Assembly: GCF_014652715.1 (NCBI RefSeq)
Contig: NZ_BMZI01000001.1
Location: 439,918-503,917, forward strand
From: Salinicola rhizosphaerae
GTDB taxonomy: Bacteria; Pseudomonadota; Gammaproteobacteria; Pseudomonadales; Halomonadaceae
Length of the DNA: 64,000 nt
Direction: 5' to 3'
Shown: positions 31,066-41,448 of the stretch, piece by piece
Position numbering within the stretch: the first letter of the stretch is position 1
Layout: every line of letters starts with the position of its first letter
Translations under genes and position numbers: made by a program
Notes under the pieces: generated by a model
The model's input: the letters and a program-made list of their open reading frames with translations, nothing else
Databases searched by the model: none
Told to the model about the DNA's origin: nothing

Positions 31066-31446
31066 TCACCGCCGCCTCTTCCAGAGTCTGGCCACCACAT
31101 GGATCAGCAGACCGAATGCCGCCCCCTGGGACAGTGTGATGATCCCTGGCGGTGGCGCGCCGCGTGACCATTGCCAGGCGAACATGGCCAATACCCCAGC
31201 CACCAGAGAGATGATCAAACCGCGAAGGGCCTTGGGGCATAGCGCTCGCTCGGCTCCTGCCATCACGCGCCAGAAACCACCCAATGCGACTGCCACCGCG
31301 ACGAGCAGAACCGCCAGCAGCGTCAGCCGCGACTCGTCATGGATCAGCCAATAGCGCGGCAGCGACAGCAGCATCACGAGCCACAGCCCGGCCAAAGTGC
31401 TGAAACGCGTTGCCGTCAGCGCTCGCGCCGATGGGGGCCCGCTCAT
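31066..31446 (-). CDS. Small multi-pass membrane protein, unknown
   Basis: A 126-residue protein with about four hydrophobic segments (about 17-33, 41-60, 74-91, 103-120) and a basic tail LWKRRR. I do not recognise a family. Its ATG overlaps the mioC stop codon (ATGA at 31446-31443), so it is translationally coupled to the flavodoxin and is very likely a real gene. Confidence 0.7.
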   Translation of the reverse strand: MSGPPSARALTATRFSTLAGLWLVMLLSLPRYWLIHDESRLTLLAVLLVAVAVALGGFWRVMAGAERALCPKALRGLIISLVAGVLAMFAWQWSRGAPPPGIITLSQGAAFGLLIHVVARLWKRRR

Positions 31447-31904
31447 ACCGTCAAGTTCTGATCGGCAATCCAGGCCTCGGCCCAGGGCAACGCCGCATCA
31501 TCGGCCATGAAGGTCTCCATGGCGTCGACCTCGAGCCGCTCTCCAAGACGCTGCGCGCCGAGATCCTCGAGAATGGCATCCAGCGCGCGGCCGGAACCGC
31601 AGAAGGTGTCACCGTAGGAGCTGTCACCCAGGGCGATCAAACCATAGCGAAGCGCGGCAAGGCTTGGTGTCCGGGCTTTCAGATCACGAACGAAGGGAAC
31701 GAGATCCCCCGGGAAGTCGCCGCTTCCGGTCGTCGATAGACAGAATAGCGCCAGGTCCGGCATGTCATCGACGAGATCGGTCAGGGTCGGCTGTTCCAGC
31801 ACCGTGACACGGTAGCCAGCCTGCTCGAACAGCGGTGCTACCTGCTCGGCCACGTCCAGGGCGCCGCCATAGACGGTGCCGACGAAAATCTTGAGTGTGG
31901 GCAT
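31443..31904 (-). CDS. mioC: MioC-type flavodoxin
   Basis: A 153-residue FMN-binding flavodoxin-like domain: TVYGGALDVAE (phosphate loop, variant of TxTGxxE), STTGSGDFPGDL, and ALGDSSYGDTFCGSGRALD. These are MioC features and also those of short-chain flavodoxins; E. coli MioC is 147 residues and has been linked to biotin synthase electron supply. It is the first gene of a two-gene unit with the membrane protein. Confidence 0.83.
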   Translation of the reverse strand: MPTLKIFVGTVYGGALDVAEQVAPLFEQAGYRVTVLEQPTLTDLVDDMPDLALFCLSTTGSGDFPGDLVPFVRDLKARTPSLAALRYGLIALGDSSYGDTFCGSGRALDAILEDLGAQRLGERLEVDAMETFMADDAALPWAEAWIADQNLTV

Positions 31905-31960
31905 AACGCTCGGTCAGCAGTTCATGTGCGCGCGAGCTTAGCACACCGTCGATGGTGTCG

Positions 31961-31995
31961 AAACGAAACCGCCCGCCGGCGTGGCCGACGGGCGG
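31961..31995 (-). terminator. Terminator after ihfA
   Basis: Interrupted inverted repeat with CCGCCCG/CGGGCGG arms (31969-31995) and a GGC/GCC inner stem. On the minus strand it is followed by TTTCGTTT. It lies 55-90 bases past the ihfA stop and probably closes the long translation operon. Confidence 0.65.
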
Positions 31996-32050
31996 AACGT
32001 ATCAACCAGGCGAACCCCGGTCATGGGTGCACGGCACCACGCAGAGAAAC

Positions 32051-32380
32051 CTAGAAATCGTCGTCGTGAAGATCGCCTTCCTGAAGCTCACCGTCGAAGT
32101 TCTCCACCCGAGCCTTGAGCTTCTGCCCCGGCCGAAACGTCACGACTCGCCGTGCCGAAATGGGAATCTCCTCGCCGGTCTTCGGGTTGCGGCCAGGGCG
32201 CTCACGCTTGTCTCTCAGATCGAAATTGCCGAACCCGGATAGCTTCACCTGTTCGTTCTCGCGCAGGCAGCCCCGGATCTCCTCGAAGAACGTCTCCACC
32301 ATGGTCTTGGCTTCTCGCTTGGAGAATCCCAGTTCCGTGTGAAGATGCTCCGCCAGTTCAGCTTTCGTCAGCGCACCCAT
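32051..32380 (-). CDS. ihfA: Integration host factor alpha subunit
   Basis: DNA-bending nucleoid protein subunit that pairs with IhfB. The 109-residue sequence contains [10 protein letters not shown], the beta-arm [20 protein letters not shown] ([12 protein letters not shown] with the intercalating proline) and [24 protein letters not shown] lies about 8 bases before the ATG at 32380. As in E. coli it follows pheT, 102 bases downstream. Confidence 0.97.
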   Translation of the reverse strand: MGALTKAELAEHLHTELGFSKREAKTMVETFFEEIRGCLRENEQVKLSGFGNFDLRDKRERPGRNPKTGEEIPISARRVVTFRPGQKLKARVENFDGELQEGDLHDDDF

Positions 32381-32482
32381 GTTGGTCGCTCCCCTCGCAC
32401 AGGATGACAGATCGACGATCGGCCGGATGCCTATCGACATCAATGACGCCGGCATCTCGACCGATCCTCTCGGTCAATCCGG

Positions 32483-34864
32483 TCAACCTCGCAGCACGGC
32501 ACCGTAATCCGATTGTGCCCGCCCTATCACTGCATCGATTAACTGATTGATTTCTTCGTCATTGAGAGTGCGCGAAGGATGCTGCCAGGTCAAGCCCAGG
32601 GCGATGCTCTTGTGTCCGTCCGGCACGCCCTTGCCCTGATAGACATCGAAGAGTTGCCACTGGGTCAACCACGCTCCGGCCTCCGCACGAATCCGCTCCA
32701 TGAGGTCGGCAACGGCAACCGAGTCCTCGACCACGAAGGCCAGGTCACGGCGAACTTCCGGATACCGTGACAGCGGCTTGAAGCTGGGCACGCTGCCCTC
32801 GGCAAGCGCAGCCTGCTCGACCTCGAACAGATAGACCTCCGGCTTGAGGCCGAGCTCGGCGCGCACGCTCGGATGGAGCGCCCCCAGCCAGCCGACGGGC
32901 TTGCCTTCACGGTAGACGCGGGCCGAGCGTCCCGGGTGCAGCGAAGGATGCGTCTCGGCCGCGAATCGCCAGGCGTCGCTCTGCCCCCCCAGCGCCATGA
33001 GACTCTCGAGATCGCCTTTCAGATCGAAGAAATCGACCGTATCCCGCATCGCCGACCATCCCTCGATCTGGCGTGGACCGCAGATCAGTCCTCCCACCAT
33101 CGAGGTCTGCACCAACTCGTCGAGCCCGCCCTGGAAGACCAACCCGGACTCGAACAGCCGAACGCGAGTCTGCTGACGATTGAGATTGTGCATCAGCGCC
33201 TTGAGCAACCCCGGAAACAGGCTGTGACGCATCACCGACATATCCGACGAGATCGGATTGGCCAGCGTCGGCGAAACTGCCTGCGGCTGCAGCAGCGCCT
33301 GCAGCTCAGGCGACACGAAGCTGTAAGTGATCGCCTCCTGATAACCGCGCGACACCAGATGACGACGCAGACGACTGAGCGGCTGTGTCGCCTCGTGATC
33401 GGCGCTCAAAGCCAGGCGCGCCGCCGGGCGACGGACCGGCAGAAGGTTGTAGCCGTGGATGCGAGCGACCTCCTCGATCAGGTCCTCCTCGATCGCCACG
33501 TCGAAACGCCAGCTGGGCACCTTGACGTGCCAGCTGTCGCCAGGCGCCGAACTGGTCATGCCCAGCGAGCGGAAGATGCGCTGAACGTCCTCGTCGGCAA
33601 GGCGCACGCCGAGGCATGCGCTGAGCCGCTCGCGACGCAGCACGACATCCTTGCGCTGGGGTAGACATTCCGGCTGGCGCGCCTCGGAGATCGGCCCCGG
33701 GCTACCGCCGACAATTGCCATCAACAGCTCGGTCGCCCGCTCCATCGCGTTCCGGGTGATCTCTGGATCGACGCCACGCTCGAAGCGGTGAGAGGCGTCG
33801 GTATGGAGACCGAACTCGCGTGCCTTGCCCGCGACCGTCAGCGGCGAGAAGAAGGCCGCCTCCAGGAACAGATGACGTGTCTTGGCACTGACGCCACTGG
33901 CCTCGCCGCCCATGACGCCGGCAATGGCAAGTGCACGCTGACGATCGGCGATCACCAGCGTGCGCTCGTCGAGCTCGACCTCCTGGCCATCCAGCAGTGT
34001 CAAGCGTTCGGCGGCGTGTGCTCGGCGCACCTCGATGCCTCCCTCCAGCACATCGAGATCGAACGCATGCATCGGCTGACCCAGCTCGAGCATGACGTAG
34101 TTGGTGACATCGACCGCCGGGTCGATACTGCGAATGCCGCTGCGGCGCAGGCGCTCCTGCATCCACAGCGGCGTCTGCGCGCTGATATCGACGTCCTTGA
34201 TCACGCGACCCAGATAGCGCGGGCAGCCCTCGCCATCGCTCACCGTTACCGGGAACTGCGCGTTGTTGCGGGCCACGACGGGCGCAATCGAGGGCTCGAT
34301 GACCTTGTTACCCGTCACGCAGCCGACCTCGCGAGCCATGCCGCGAATACTCAGGCAGTCGCCACGATTGGGTGTCAAGTCGACTTCGATGGTGGCGTCG
34401 TCCAGTGCCATCCAGTCGCGGAAATCCTGCCCCGTCGGCGCGTCGGCGGGCAACACGAAAATGCCCGCCGAGCGCCCTTCCTCGAGCCCCAGCTCCGAGG
34501 CAGAGCAGATCATGCCGCGAGACTCGACGCCACGCAGCTTCGCCTTCTTGATCTTGAAATTCTCGGGCAGAACGGCACCGACACGCGCAAACGGCACCTT
34601 CTGACCCACGTCCACGTTAGGGGCCCCGCAGACGACCTGCACGGGCTCACCGCTACCGTCTTCGACCTGGCAGACGTTGAGCTTGTCAGCGTCGGGATGT
34701 GGCGCCTTGGCGATGACCTCGGCCACCACGACACCGCTGAACGACTCCGCAACACTGCCGATGGCGTCGACTTCCAGACCCGCCATGGTGATCGCATCGG
34801 CCAATGCCTGCGTTTCCAGTGCCGGGGAAACCCACTCGCGCAGCCACGCTTCAGAAAACTTCAT
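32483..34864 (-). CDS. pheT: Phenylalanyl-tRNA synthetase beta subunit
   Basis: 793-residue beta chain of the (alpha-beta)2 enzyme, carrying the editing domain. Domains in order: N-terminal tRNA-binding OB domain (about 40-150, VCQVEDGSGEPVQVVCGAPNV), B3/B4 editing region, B5, a catalytic-like module and a C-terminal anticodon-binding FDX domain (FKPLSRYPEVRRDLAFVV). AAGGAG lies 7 bases before the ATG at 34864; longer frames upstream run over pheS and are not coding. It follows pheS by 28 bases. Confidence 0.97.
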   Translation of the reverse strand: MKFSEAWLREWVSPALETQALADAITMAGLEVDAIGSVAESFSGVVVAEVIAKAPHPDADKLNVCQVEDGSGEPVQVVCGAPNVDVGQKVPFARVGAVLPENFKIKKAKLRGVESRGMICSASELGLEEGRSAGIFVLPADAPTGQDFRDWMALDDATIEVDLTPNRGDCLSIRGMAREVGCVTGNKVIEPSIAPVVARNNAQFPVTVSDGEGCPRYLGRVIKDVDISAQTPLWMQERLRRSGIRSIDPAVDVTNYVMLELGQPMHAFDLDVLEGGIEVRRAHAAERLTLLDGQEVELDERTLVIADRQRALAIAGVMGGEASGVSAKTRHLFLEAAFFSPLTVAGKAREFGLHTDASHRFERGVDPEITRNAMERATELLMAIVGGSPGPISEARQPECLPQRKDVVLRRERLSACLGVRLADEDVQRIFRSLGMTSSAPGDSWHVKVPSWRFDVAIEEDLIEEVARIHGYNLLPVRRPAARLALSADHEATQPLSRLRRHLVSRGYQEAITYSFVSPELQALLQPQAVSPTLANPISSDMSVMRHSLFPGLLKALMHNLNRQQTRVRLFESGLVFQGGLDELVQTSMVGGLICGPRQIEGWSAMRDTVDFFDLKGDLESLMALGGQSDAWRFAAETHPSLHPGRSARVYREGKPVGWLGALHPSVRAELGLKPEVYLFEVEQAALAEGSVPSFKPLSRYPEVRRDLAFVVEDSVAVADLMERIRAEAGAWLTQWQLFDVYQGKGVPDGHKSIALGLTWQHPSRTLNDEEINQLIDAVIGRAQSDYGAVLRG

Positions 34865-34892
34865 CTCGCTACTCCTTGACCGGGCGAAGGGC

Positions 34893-36053
<1,161 letters not shown>

Positions 36054-36404
36054 TTATGCAGCCTTGGCTTTCTCGACGAGAGCCGTAAATGCTCCCTTCT
36101 CGTGAACAGCCAGATCCGCCAGCACTTTGCGGTCGATCTCGATGCCGGCCTTTTTCAGACCCGCGACGAAACGGCTGTAGGACATGCCGTTGTTGCGCGC
36201 GGCAGCGTTGATACGCGTAATCCACAGAGCGCGGAACTGACGCTTACGCTGACGACGGTCGCGATAGGCATACTGACCGGCTTTGATGACGGCCTGCTTG
36301 GCAACGCGGAAGACGCGCGAACGCGCTCCGTAGTAACCCTTGGCCTGCTTCATGACTTTCTTGTGACGGCGACGGGCGACGACACCACGCTTGACGCGAG
36401 ACAT
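36054..36404 (-). CDS. rplT: 50S ribosomal protein L20
   Basis: 116-residue basic ribosomal protein ([19 protein letters not shown]..., [20 protein letters not shown]). It is an early assembly protein that in E. coli also represses rpmI-rplT translation. AGGAGAGAAC precedes the ATG. It is 38 bases after rpmI. Confidence 0.98.
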   Translation of the reverse strand: MSRVKRGVVARRRHKKVMKQAKGYYGARSRVFRVAKQAVIKAGQYAYRDRRQRKRQFRALWITRINAAARNNGMSYSRFVAGLKKAGIEIDRKVLADLAVHEKGAFTALVEKAKAA

Positions 36405-36442
36405 AGTTCTCTCCTGACGTTAAAGAATGATAACCAAGGGGC

Positions 36443-36637
36443 TTACAGGTTGGGCAGCATGCGGTTGACGAGCTGCTTGTCGGCAGCGTGAACCTGCTTC
36501 ATGCCACGCAGCTGACGCTTACGCTTGGTGGACTTCTTGGTCAGGATGTGACTACGGAAAGACTGCTTGTGCTTGAAGCCATTACCGGTCTTCTTGAAGC
36601 GCTTGGCGGCGCCACTGTTGCTCTTGATTTTCGGCAT
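36443..36637 (-). CDS. rpmI: 50S ribosomal protein L35
   Basis: 64-residue ribosomal protein ([20 protein letters not shown]..., [16 protein letters not shown]). It lies between infC and rplT in the conserved order. The upstream hairpin at 36680-36710 is a candidate for the L20 control site. Confidence 0.98.
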   Translation of the reverse strand: MPKIKSNSGAAKRFKKTGNGFKHKQSFRSHILTKKSTKRKRQLRGMKQVHAADKQLVNRMLPNL

Positions 36638-36679
36638 GAGGAATCACTCCACTCCGTTTTTTTAAGAAAACCCGAGGCC

Positions 36680-36710
36680 GAAAACGGCGGACGCAGCGTC
36701 CACCGTTTTC
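36680..36710 (-). promoter_or_regulatory. Hairpin in the infC-rpmI leader
   Basis: Inverted repeat GAAAACGG-x-GGAC / GTCC-x-CCGTTTTC (13 pairs including one T-G wobble) in the 92-base gap between infC and rpmI. In E. coli L20 binds a structured region here and represses rpmI/rplT. The position agrees, but identity with that operator is inference; a processing or attenuation hairpin is an alternative. Confidence 0.5.
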
Positions 36711-36729
36711 CGTTCGACTTGCCCGCGGA

Positions 36730-37269
36730 TCACTTCTTCTTGGGCGCAAGGATCATGATCATCTGTCGGCCTTCCATTTTCGGGAAGGACTCGACAGCGG
36801 CCAGCTCCTCGAGATCGCCGGCGATCCGTTCCATCAGCTTGCGGCCGATATCCTGGTGCGCCATCTCGCGACCGCGAAAGCGGAGCGTGACTTTACCCTT
36901 GTCGCCACCTTCGAGAAAGCGAATCAGGTTTTTCAGCTTGACCTGATAGTCGCCCTCGTCCGTGCCAGGCCGGAATTTCACTTCCTTGACCTGGATCTGT
37001 TTGGTCTTCTTCTTCTGAGCAGATTTCTGCTTCTTCTGCTCGAAGAGGAACTTACCGTAATCCATGATCTTGCAGACGATCGGATCGGCGTTGGAAATCT
37101 GGACGAGATCCATGCCGGCTTCCTCGGCGCGCTCCAGCGCCTCGTTCATGGGGACAACCCCCACCTGCTCGCCTTCTGCATCGATGAGACGAACTTCGTC
37201 TGCGCGAATACGGTCATTGATGGGCGCGCGTTTTTCCTGAGGGCGCCCGCGCTGATTATTACGCTTGAT
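36730..37269 (-). CDS. infC: Translation initiation factor IF-3, ATC start codon
   Basis: 179-residue IF-3, which keeps 30S subunits free and proofreads initiator tRNA and start codon. The conserved N-terminus ([20 protein letters not shown]) lies upstream of the first ATG (37164/37149) and is preceded by an in-frame ATC at 37269 with GGAG 8 bases upstream. No ATG, GTG or TTG precedes it, so ATC is the start. IF-3 rejects non-canonical codons, so this gives feedback control as with AUU in E. coli infC. The C-terminal domain ends IMILAPKKK. Confidence 0.95.
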   Translation of the reverse strand: MKRNNQRGRPQEKRAPINDRIRADEVRLIDAEGEQVGVVPMNEALERAEEAGMDLVQISNADPIVCKIMDYGKFLFEQKKQKSAQKKKTKQIQVKEVKFRPGTDEGDYQVKLKNLIRFLEGGDKGKVTLRFRGREMAHQDIGRKLMERIAGDLEELAAVESFPKMEGRQMIMILAPKKK

Positions 37270-37303
37270 CGTTAGATCTCCGTTTGGCGATTAACGTTGC
37301 TGC

Positions 37304-39214
37304 TCATTGGGAATCCGGCCGACTGGTTTGTGACAGCTGCGTCAGCAGCGTATCGACAGACAGTGACCCTAGATCCTCACCGGATCGAGTGCGCACGGCA
37401 ACGGCACCCGATTCGACCTCCTTATCACCCACAACCAGCAGATAAGGGATCTTCTGCAGCGTATGCTCGCGGATTTTAAAGCCGATTTTCTCATTCCTCA
37501 AGTCCGACTCGACGCGGAAACCCGCTTCACGCAAGCGTTTTACGACATTTTCCGCATAATCGCGCTGCGAATCGGTGATATTGAGGACCACGGCCTGGAT
37601 GGGAGAGAGCCATAGCGGCAACGCCCCCGCATAATGCTCGATCAGAATGCCGATGAAGCGCTCCATGGAGCCGACAATCGCGCGGTGGAGCATCACGGGC
37701 ACCTGGCGCGAGCCATCTTCGGCAACATACTGCGCGCCGAGACGGCTGGGCATCATGAAATCGACCTGCATGGTGCCGACCTGCCACTCGCGACCCAGGC
37801 AGTCTTTCATGTGGTACTCGATCTTGGGGCCATAGAATGCCCCTTCACCGGGCAGCTCCTGCCACTCGACGTCACAGTTGCCGAGTGCGGCACGCAGCGC
37901 CTGCTCCGCCCTGTCCCAGGTCTCGTCACTGCCGAGACGTTTTTCGGGGCGAAGCGCGATCTTAACGGCAATCTCGTCGAAACCGAAATCAGTGTAGACC
38001 TTCAGCGCCTGGCGGTGAAACGCCGTGACCTCCGGTTCGATCTGCTCTTCCGTACAGAAAACGTGGCCATCGTCCTGCGTGAAGGCGCGCACGCGCATGA
38101 TGCCATGCAAGGCGCCGGAGGGCTCGTTGCGATGACAGCCGCCGAACTCACCGTAGCGTATCGGCAATTCACGATAGCTGCGAAGCCCGGAGTTGAAGAC
38201 TTGGACGTGTCCCGGACAATTCATCGGCTTGAGCGCGTACTCGCGCTTTTCCGACTCCGTGAAGAACATGTTCTCGGCGTAATTGTCCCAATGGCCGGAC
38301 TTCTTCCACAGCGAGACGTCCATGACCTGGGGGCACTTGATTTCCTGGTAGCCGCCACTCTTGTAGACGCCGCGCATGTACTGCTCGAGAATCTGCCAGA
38401 GCGTCCAGCCGCGTGGGTGCCAGAACACCATGCCCGGCGCTTCTTCCTGCATATGGAAGAAGTCGAAGCGCCGTGCCAGTTTGCGATGATCGCGCTTCTC
38501 TGCCTCTTCGAGGCGCAGAAGATACGCCTTGAGCGCCTTCTTGTCGCCCCAGGCAGTGCCGTAAATGCGGGTCAGCATCGGCTTCGTCGCATCACCGCGC
38601 CAATATGCCCCAGCGAGCTTGGTAAGCTTGAATGCTTTCAAGTGTCGCGTATTGGGCACATGAGGGCCGCGGCACATGTCGACGTATTCCTGATGATGAT
38701 AAAGGCGAATCGCCTCACCATCGGGGATGCCTTCCACGATCTCCTGCTTGTAAGGCTCGTCTCGACCCGTGAAAGTCGCGAGCGCCTTGTCCTTCTGGAC
38801 GTACTCGCGAACGACATCGTAATCCTGATCGATCAGCGCTTTCATCCGCGCCTCGATCTTGTCGAGGTCCTCCGAGGAGATGGATTCCCCGAAATCGATA
38901 TCGTAGTAGAACCCGTCGGTAATGACCGGACCGATAGCCATCTTTGCCGAGGGATAGAGCTGTTTGACGGCGTGCCCCAGCAAGTGAGCGCAGGAGTGAC
39001 GAATGATGTCGACACCTTCGTCGTCTCGCGCCGTCAGAATCGCAACTTCCGCGTCTCGGTCGATGACGTCCGCGGCGTCTACCTCGACACCGTCAATCTT
39101 GCCGGCGATACACGCCTTGGCAAGACCGGGCCCGATGGACTCGGCCAGTTCCATGATCGTCAGGGGATTATCGAAAGATCTCTTGCTGCCATCCGGCAGC
39201 GTTACGTTAGGCAT
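37304..39214 (-). CDS. thrS: Threonyl-tRNA synthetase
   Basis: 636-residue class II synthetase. Domains in order: TGS ([14 protein letters not shown]..., 1-61), editing domain with [16 protein letters not shown] and HXXXH-type residues (about 65-225), catalytic core with [12 protein letters not shown] (zinc Cys), [19 protein letters not shown] (motif 2 region) and [20 protein letters not shown] (motif 3), and a C-terminal anticodon-binding domain. AAGGA lies 9 bases before the ATG at 39214. It heads the thrS-infC-rpmI-rplT-pheST-ihfA operon, 34 bases before infC. Confidence 0.98.
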   Translation of the reverse strand: MPNVTLPDGSKRSFDNPLTIMELAESIGPGLAKACIAGKIDGVEVDAADVIDRDAEVAILTARDDEGVDIIRHSCAHLLGHAVKQLYPSAKMAIGPVITDGFYYDIDFGESISSEDLDKIEARMKALIDQDYDVVREYVQKDKALATFTGRDEPYKQEIVEGIPDGEAIRLYHHQEYVDMCRGPHVPNTRHLKAFKLTKLAGAYWRGDATKPMLTRIYGTAWGDKKALKAYLLRLEEAEKRDHRKLARRFDFFHMQEEAPGMVFWHPRGWTLWQILEQYMRGVYKSGGYQEIKCPQVMDVSLWKKSGHWDNYAENMFFTESEKREYALKPMNCPGHVQVFNSGLRSYRELPIRYGEFGGCHRNEPSGALHGIMRVRAFTQDDGHVFCTEEQIEPEVTAFHRQALKVYTDFGFDEIAVKIALRPEKRLGSDETWDRAEQALRAALGNCDVEWQELPGEGAFYGPKIEYHMKDCLGREWQVGTMQVDFMMPSRLGAQYVAEDGSRQVPVMLHRAIVGSMERFIGILIEHYAGALPLWLSPIQAVVLNITDSQRDYAENVVKRLREAGFRVESDLRNEKIGFKIREHTLQKIPYLLVVGDKEVESGAVAVRTRSGEDLGSLSVDTLLTQLSQTSRPDSQ

Positions 39215-39516
39215 GAAAGCATCCTTACGTTCAGTGGTGGTCCACACCAAGGATCACATGAACGATGAAATAGCGGAGTCCGCGACGCCGGGTAGTAGCG
39301 CGCATACGGGCGCACCAGCCTGAGAGAGTCACGGCTACGAGATTGCGTTGCCAGCGGGAACGCGGCGAAACGCAGGCTGGGCAGCGTAGCAGGCGCAGAG
39401 AGCCATTTCCACTGAGCCGCGCTGCCTGGCGAGGAACTGACGTAAGCACCCCTTCGTCGACAGGTCTAGCGAACCGGGGAGAAACGAAAGCAGGAAGATA
39501 GCAGAAAGGTAGAAAC
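39215..39516 (-). other. Long 5' leader of thrS; possible 24-codon upstream ORF
   Basis: About 300 bases without a recognised gene between thrS and the terminator of the OmpA-family gene. Leader-based self-repression of thrS by a tRNA-like RNA is known in E. coli; a similar structure is plausible but I could not fold it with confidence. A short ORF (39305 to 39231, [20 protein letters not shown]...) ends 16 bases before the thrS ATG and has adjacent Thr codons (ACT ACC) near its start. Its ribosome site is weak, so it is only a candidate. Confidence 0.3.
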
Positions 39517-39544
39517 AGCAAGGGCGCCCGAAGGCGCCCTTGCT
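39517..39544 (-). terminator. Terminator of the OmpA-family lipoprotein gene
   Basis: Perfect 12-bp stem AGCAAGGGCGCC with loop CGAA (TTCG on the minus strand, a very stable tetraloop), 32 bases after the stop codon. The following minus-strand sequence, GTTTCTACCTTTC, is only moderately T-rich. Confidence 0.8.
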
Positions 39545-39576
39545 ATCACGACAAACTGTTCACGGTGGAGTCTATC

Positions 39577-40464
39577 TTAGTTCCACTCGTCCAGTTCAAC
39601 GCGACGGTTCTGAGCACGACCTTCGGAAGTCTGGTTGGAAGCAACCGGGTCGTTCTCACCATGCCCTTCAGCGTGGATGTTCGCTGCCGGGAAGCCCTTA
39701 TTCACGAGGTAGGACTTCACGGATTCGGCACGGCGCTGCGACAGATCCATGTTGTAGGCGTCCGGACCGACGGAGTCGGTGTAGCCATCAAGACGGATGC
39801 GCAGCGAGTTGGTGTCGCTAGCCATCAGCTTCTGGGAGATACCGTCGAGAATCGTCTCGGCAGTCGAGGTCAGCGTGGCGGAGTCGAACTCGAAGTTGAC
39901 GTCGCGCAGCACGAGGCTCTCTTCACAGCCCAGAGAGTTGACTTCGGCACCAGCCGGCGTGTTCGGGCACTGGTCCTGGTAGTCCGGCACGCCGTCACCG
40001 TCGGAGTCCAGCGGGCAGCCTTGCGCGTTGACTTCAACGCCGGCCGGAGTACCCGGGCACTGATCCATGTAGTCCGGCACGCCGTCACCGTCGGTGTCCA
40101 GCGGGCAGCCTACTGCGTCGACTGCAACGCCAGCCGGCGTGTTCGGGCACTGGTCACGATCGTCCGGCACACCGTCGCCATCGCTATCGACGACGTCCGA
40201 AGAGTAGTCGGCACACAGCAGCGCACCGGCAGTCGCGCCAGCAACACCACCAACGGCTGCGCCGGTGTCTTCGTCGGAATCGCCGCTGGTCGCGTAACCG
40301 AGACCACCGCCGATCAGACCGCCAGCAATGCCGCAGACGAACGGCGACTGGTACCAAGCCTGGTCGGAAGAGCTGCTAGTGGATTCCATGCCGGAACTGG
40401 CACAGCCAGAGAGGCCGACTACCAGAGCGGAACCCAGTAGCAAGCCAGTCGTTGATTTTTTCAT
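39577..40464 (-). CDS. OmpA-family outer-membrane lipoprotein with TSP3 calcium-binding repeats
   Basis: 295 residues. Signal peptide with lipobox LSGC (Cys21), a glycine-zipper segment (AGGLIGGGLGYATS and GAAVGGVAGATAGALL, about 47-84), three 30-residue thrombospondin type 3 repeats with DSDGDGVPD calcium-binding loops and paired cysteines (93-180), then a C-terminal OmpA peptidoglycan-binding domain (DGYTDSVGPDAYNMDLSQRR, residues about 185-295). It would anchor the outer membrane to the wall. The repeats resemble those of OprF-type porins, but there is no beta-barrel. It is a single gene with a long leader. Confidence 0.88.
   Translation of the reverse strand: MKKSTTGLLLGSALVVGLSGCASSGMESTSSSSDQAWYQSPFVCGIAGGLIGGGLGYATSGDSDEDTGAAVGGVAGATAGALLCADYSSDVVDSDGDGVPDDRDQCPNTPAGVAVDAVGCPLDTDGDGVPDYMDQCPGTPAGVEVNAQGCPLDSDGDGVPDYQDQCPNTPAGAEVNSLGCEESLVLRDVNFEFDSATLTSTAETILDGISQKLMASDTNSLRIRLDGYTDSVGPDAYNMDLSQRRAESVKSYLVNKGFPAANIHAEGHGENDPVASNQTSEGRAQNRRVELDEWN
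39925..40188 (-). repeat. Three tandem 90-bp TSP3-encoding repeats
   Basis: Each unit encodes 30 residues: a D-x-DGDGVPD loop, DQCPxTPAG, and GC(PL). Units start at residues 93, 123 and 153 of the OmpA-family lipoprotein and are very similar at DNA level, so copy-number change by recombination is possible. Confidence 0.85.
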
Positions 40465-40709
40465 GTAAGACTCCTTCTTAACACAGCGCTAGTCGTAACG
40501 GGCGTTACCCAGCGGCTTCGAGTATAGAAGCCGAATTCGTCGAGAGAAAGATGTTATCTCTCTCCACGTCAAAGAAATCTCTCGGCGACGGTCTCTCTTG
40601 TCGATTCGAGCAGTGGTCAATGTTCCCATTGTCCCTTTTCTTTGCAGCTCCGTAACAGCATTGTCGATTCCAGCTCGGGATGCAAACCCGTGTCGGGAAA
40701 CACTGTTCA

Positions 40710-40737
40710 CTTTTAGCATTATTTGGCGAATTGGCAA
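40710..40737 (-). promoter_or_regulatory. Candidate promoter for the OmpA-family gene
   Basis: In the 403-base gap (40465-40867) upstream of the lipoprotein gene, TTGCCA and TAAAAG stand 16 bases apart on the minus strand, with TGC before the -10 (extended -10). It would give a leader of about 240 bases. The gap is AT-richer than its surroundings and holds no credible ORF. Confidence 0.35.
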
Positions 40738-40867
40738 AGCTTGTCGTGAAGATTGCCTTCGATTCGCCACGGAAGATATACCCCTCACCTTTCCCGCATG
40801 GCACCGCCGGCGGCCGACAAAAGCCAGGCACAAGTCACGGCTGGTAGGATTCATTATCCAGCCGATT

Positions 40868-41323
40868 TCACGACCAATCGCGGCAGAATACTTGCAGGGC
40901 GCTCGCGGCACGAACCAGATCCCGTTCGTGGCGCTCGGCAATCGCCTCGCGCTGGCGATCCTCGCGGTGTCGCTCACGCGACGAAAGCGCCTTTCGTGCC
41001 TGATGCGTGTGCAATGGCTCGGCTTCTGCGCTCACTGTCTGGAGAACCCGCCACGACTCCCGTTCGACTAGACGATGGTCGATGATGTCCAGCAGCACCT
41101 TGCAACGCAGTGCCCCCTCTACCAGGTCGACCTGGCGGGCGATCATCGCCTGTGAAATGGCTTCGAGGCTTTCGATGCAGTTTCGATTGGCCCGTTCGAT
41201 TTCCGCCGCGCGCAGTCCTTCACGGCGGCGCACCTCTCTCCACAGGCGTAGGGCGACGACAGACAGGACGGCAATAGCGATTACCGCCACGACCGCCAGA
41301 ATCACAGCAAAGAGGAGCGACAT
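40868..41323 (-). CDS. DUF2489 family membrane-anchored protein
   Basis: 151 residues: one N-terminal transmembrane helix (MSLLFAVILAVVAVIAIAVL), then a charged, helical cytoplasmic region with NCIESLEAISQAMIARQVDLVEGALRCKVLLD (shown in part: QVDLVEGALRCKVLLD), typical of DUF2489 proteins of gammaproteobacteria. The function is unknown. The ATG at 41323 is preferred to the longer frame because the membrane helix then starts the protein. Confidence 0.72.
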   Translation of the reverse strand: MSLLFAVILAVVAVIAIAVLSVVALRLWREVRRREGLRAAEIERANRNCIESLEAISQAMIARQVDLVEGALRCKVLLDIIDHRLVERESWRVLQTVSAEAEPLHTHQARKALSSRERHREDRQREAIAERHERDLVRAASALQVFCRDWS

Positions 41324-41448
41324 GTTACCTATCTCGACATGAGAGGAGTGGCCACACACGGCGAGGGAAACGCTTGTCGGGAGGCATTGCCCCCAGCCGG
41401 ATGCGATCAAAGGAATCCCGCGAGCCTATCATTCGTCGGCCGACAGGC

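Noticed and set aside
39231..39521. 96-codon minus-strand ORF before thrS
   Set aside because: Only its last 24 codons have a plausible start; the rest has antisense-like composition and no ribosome site.
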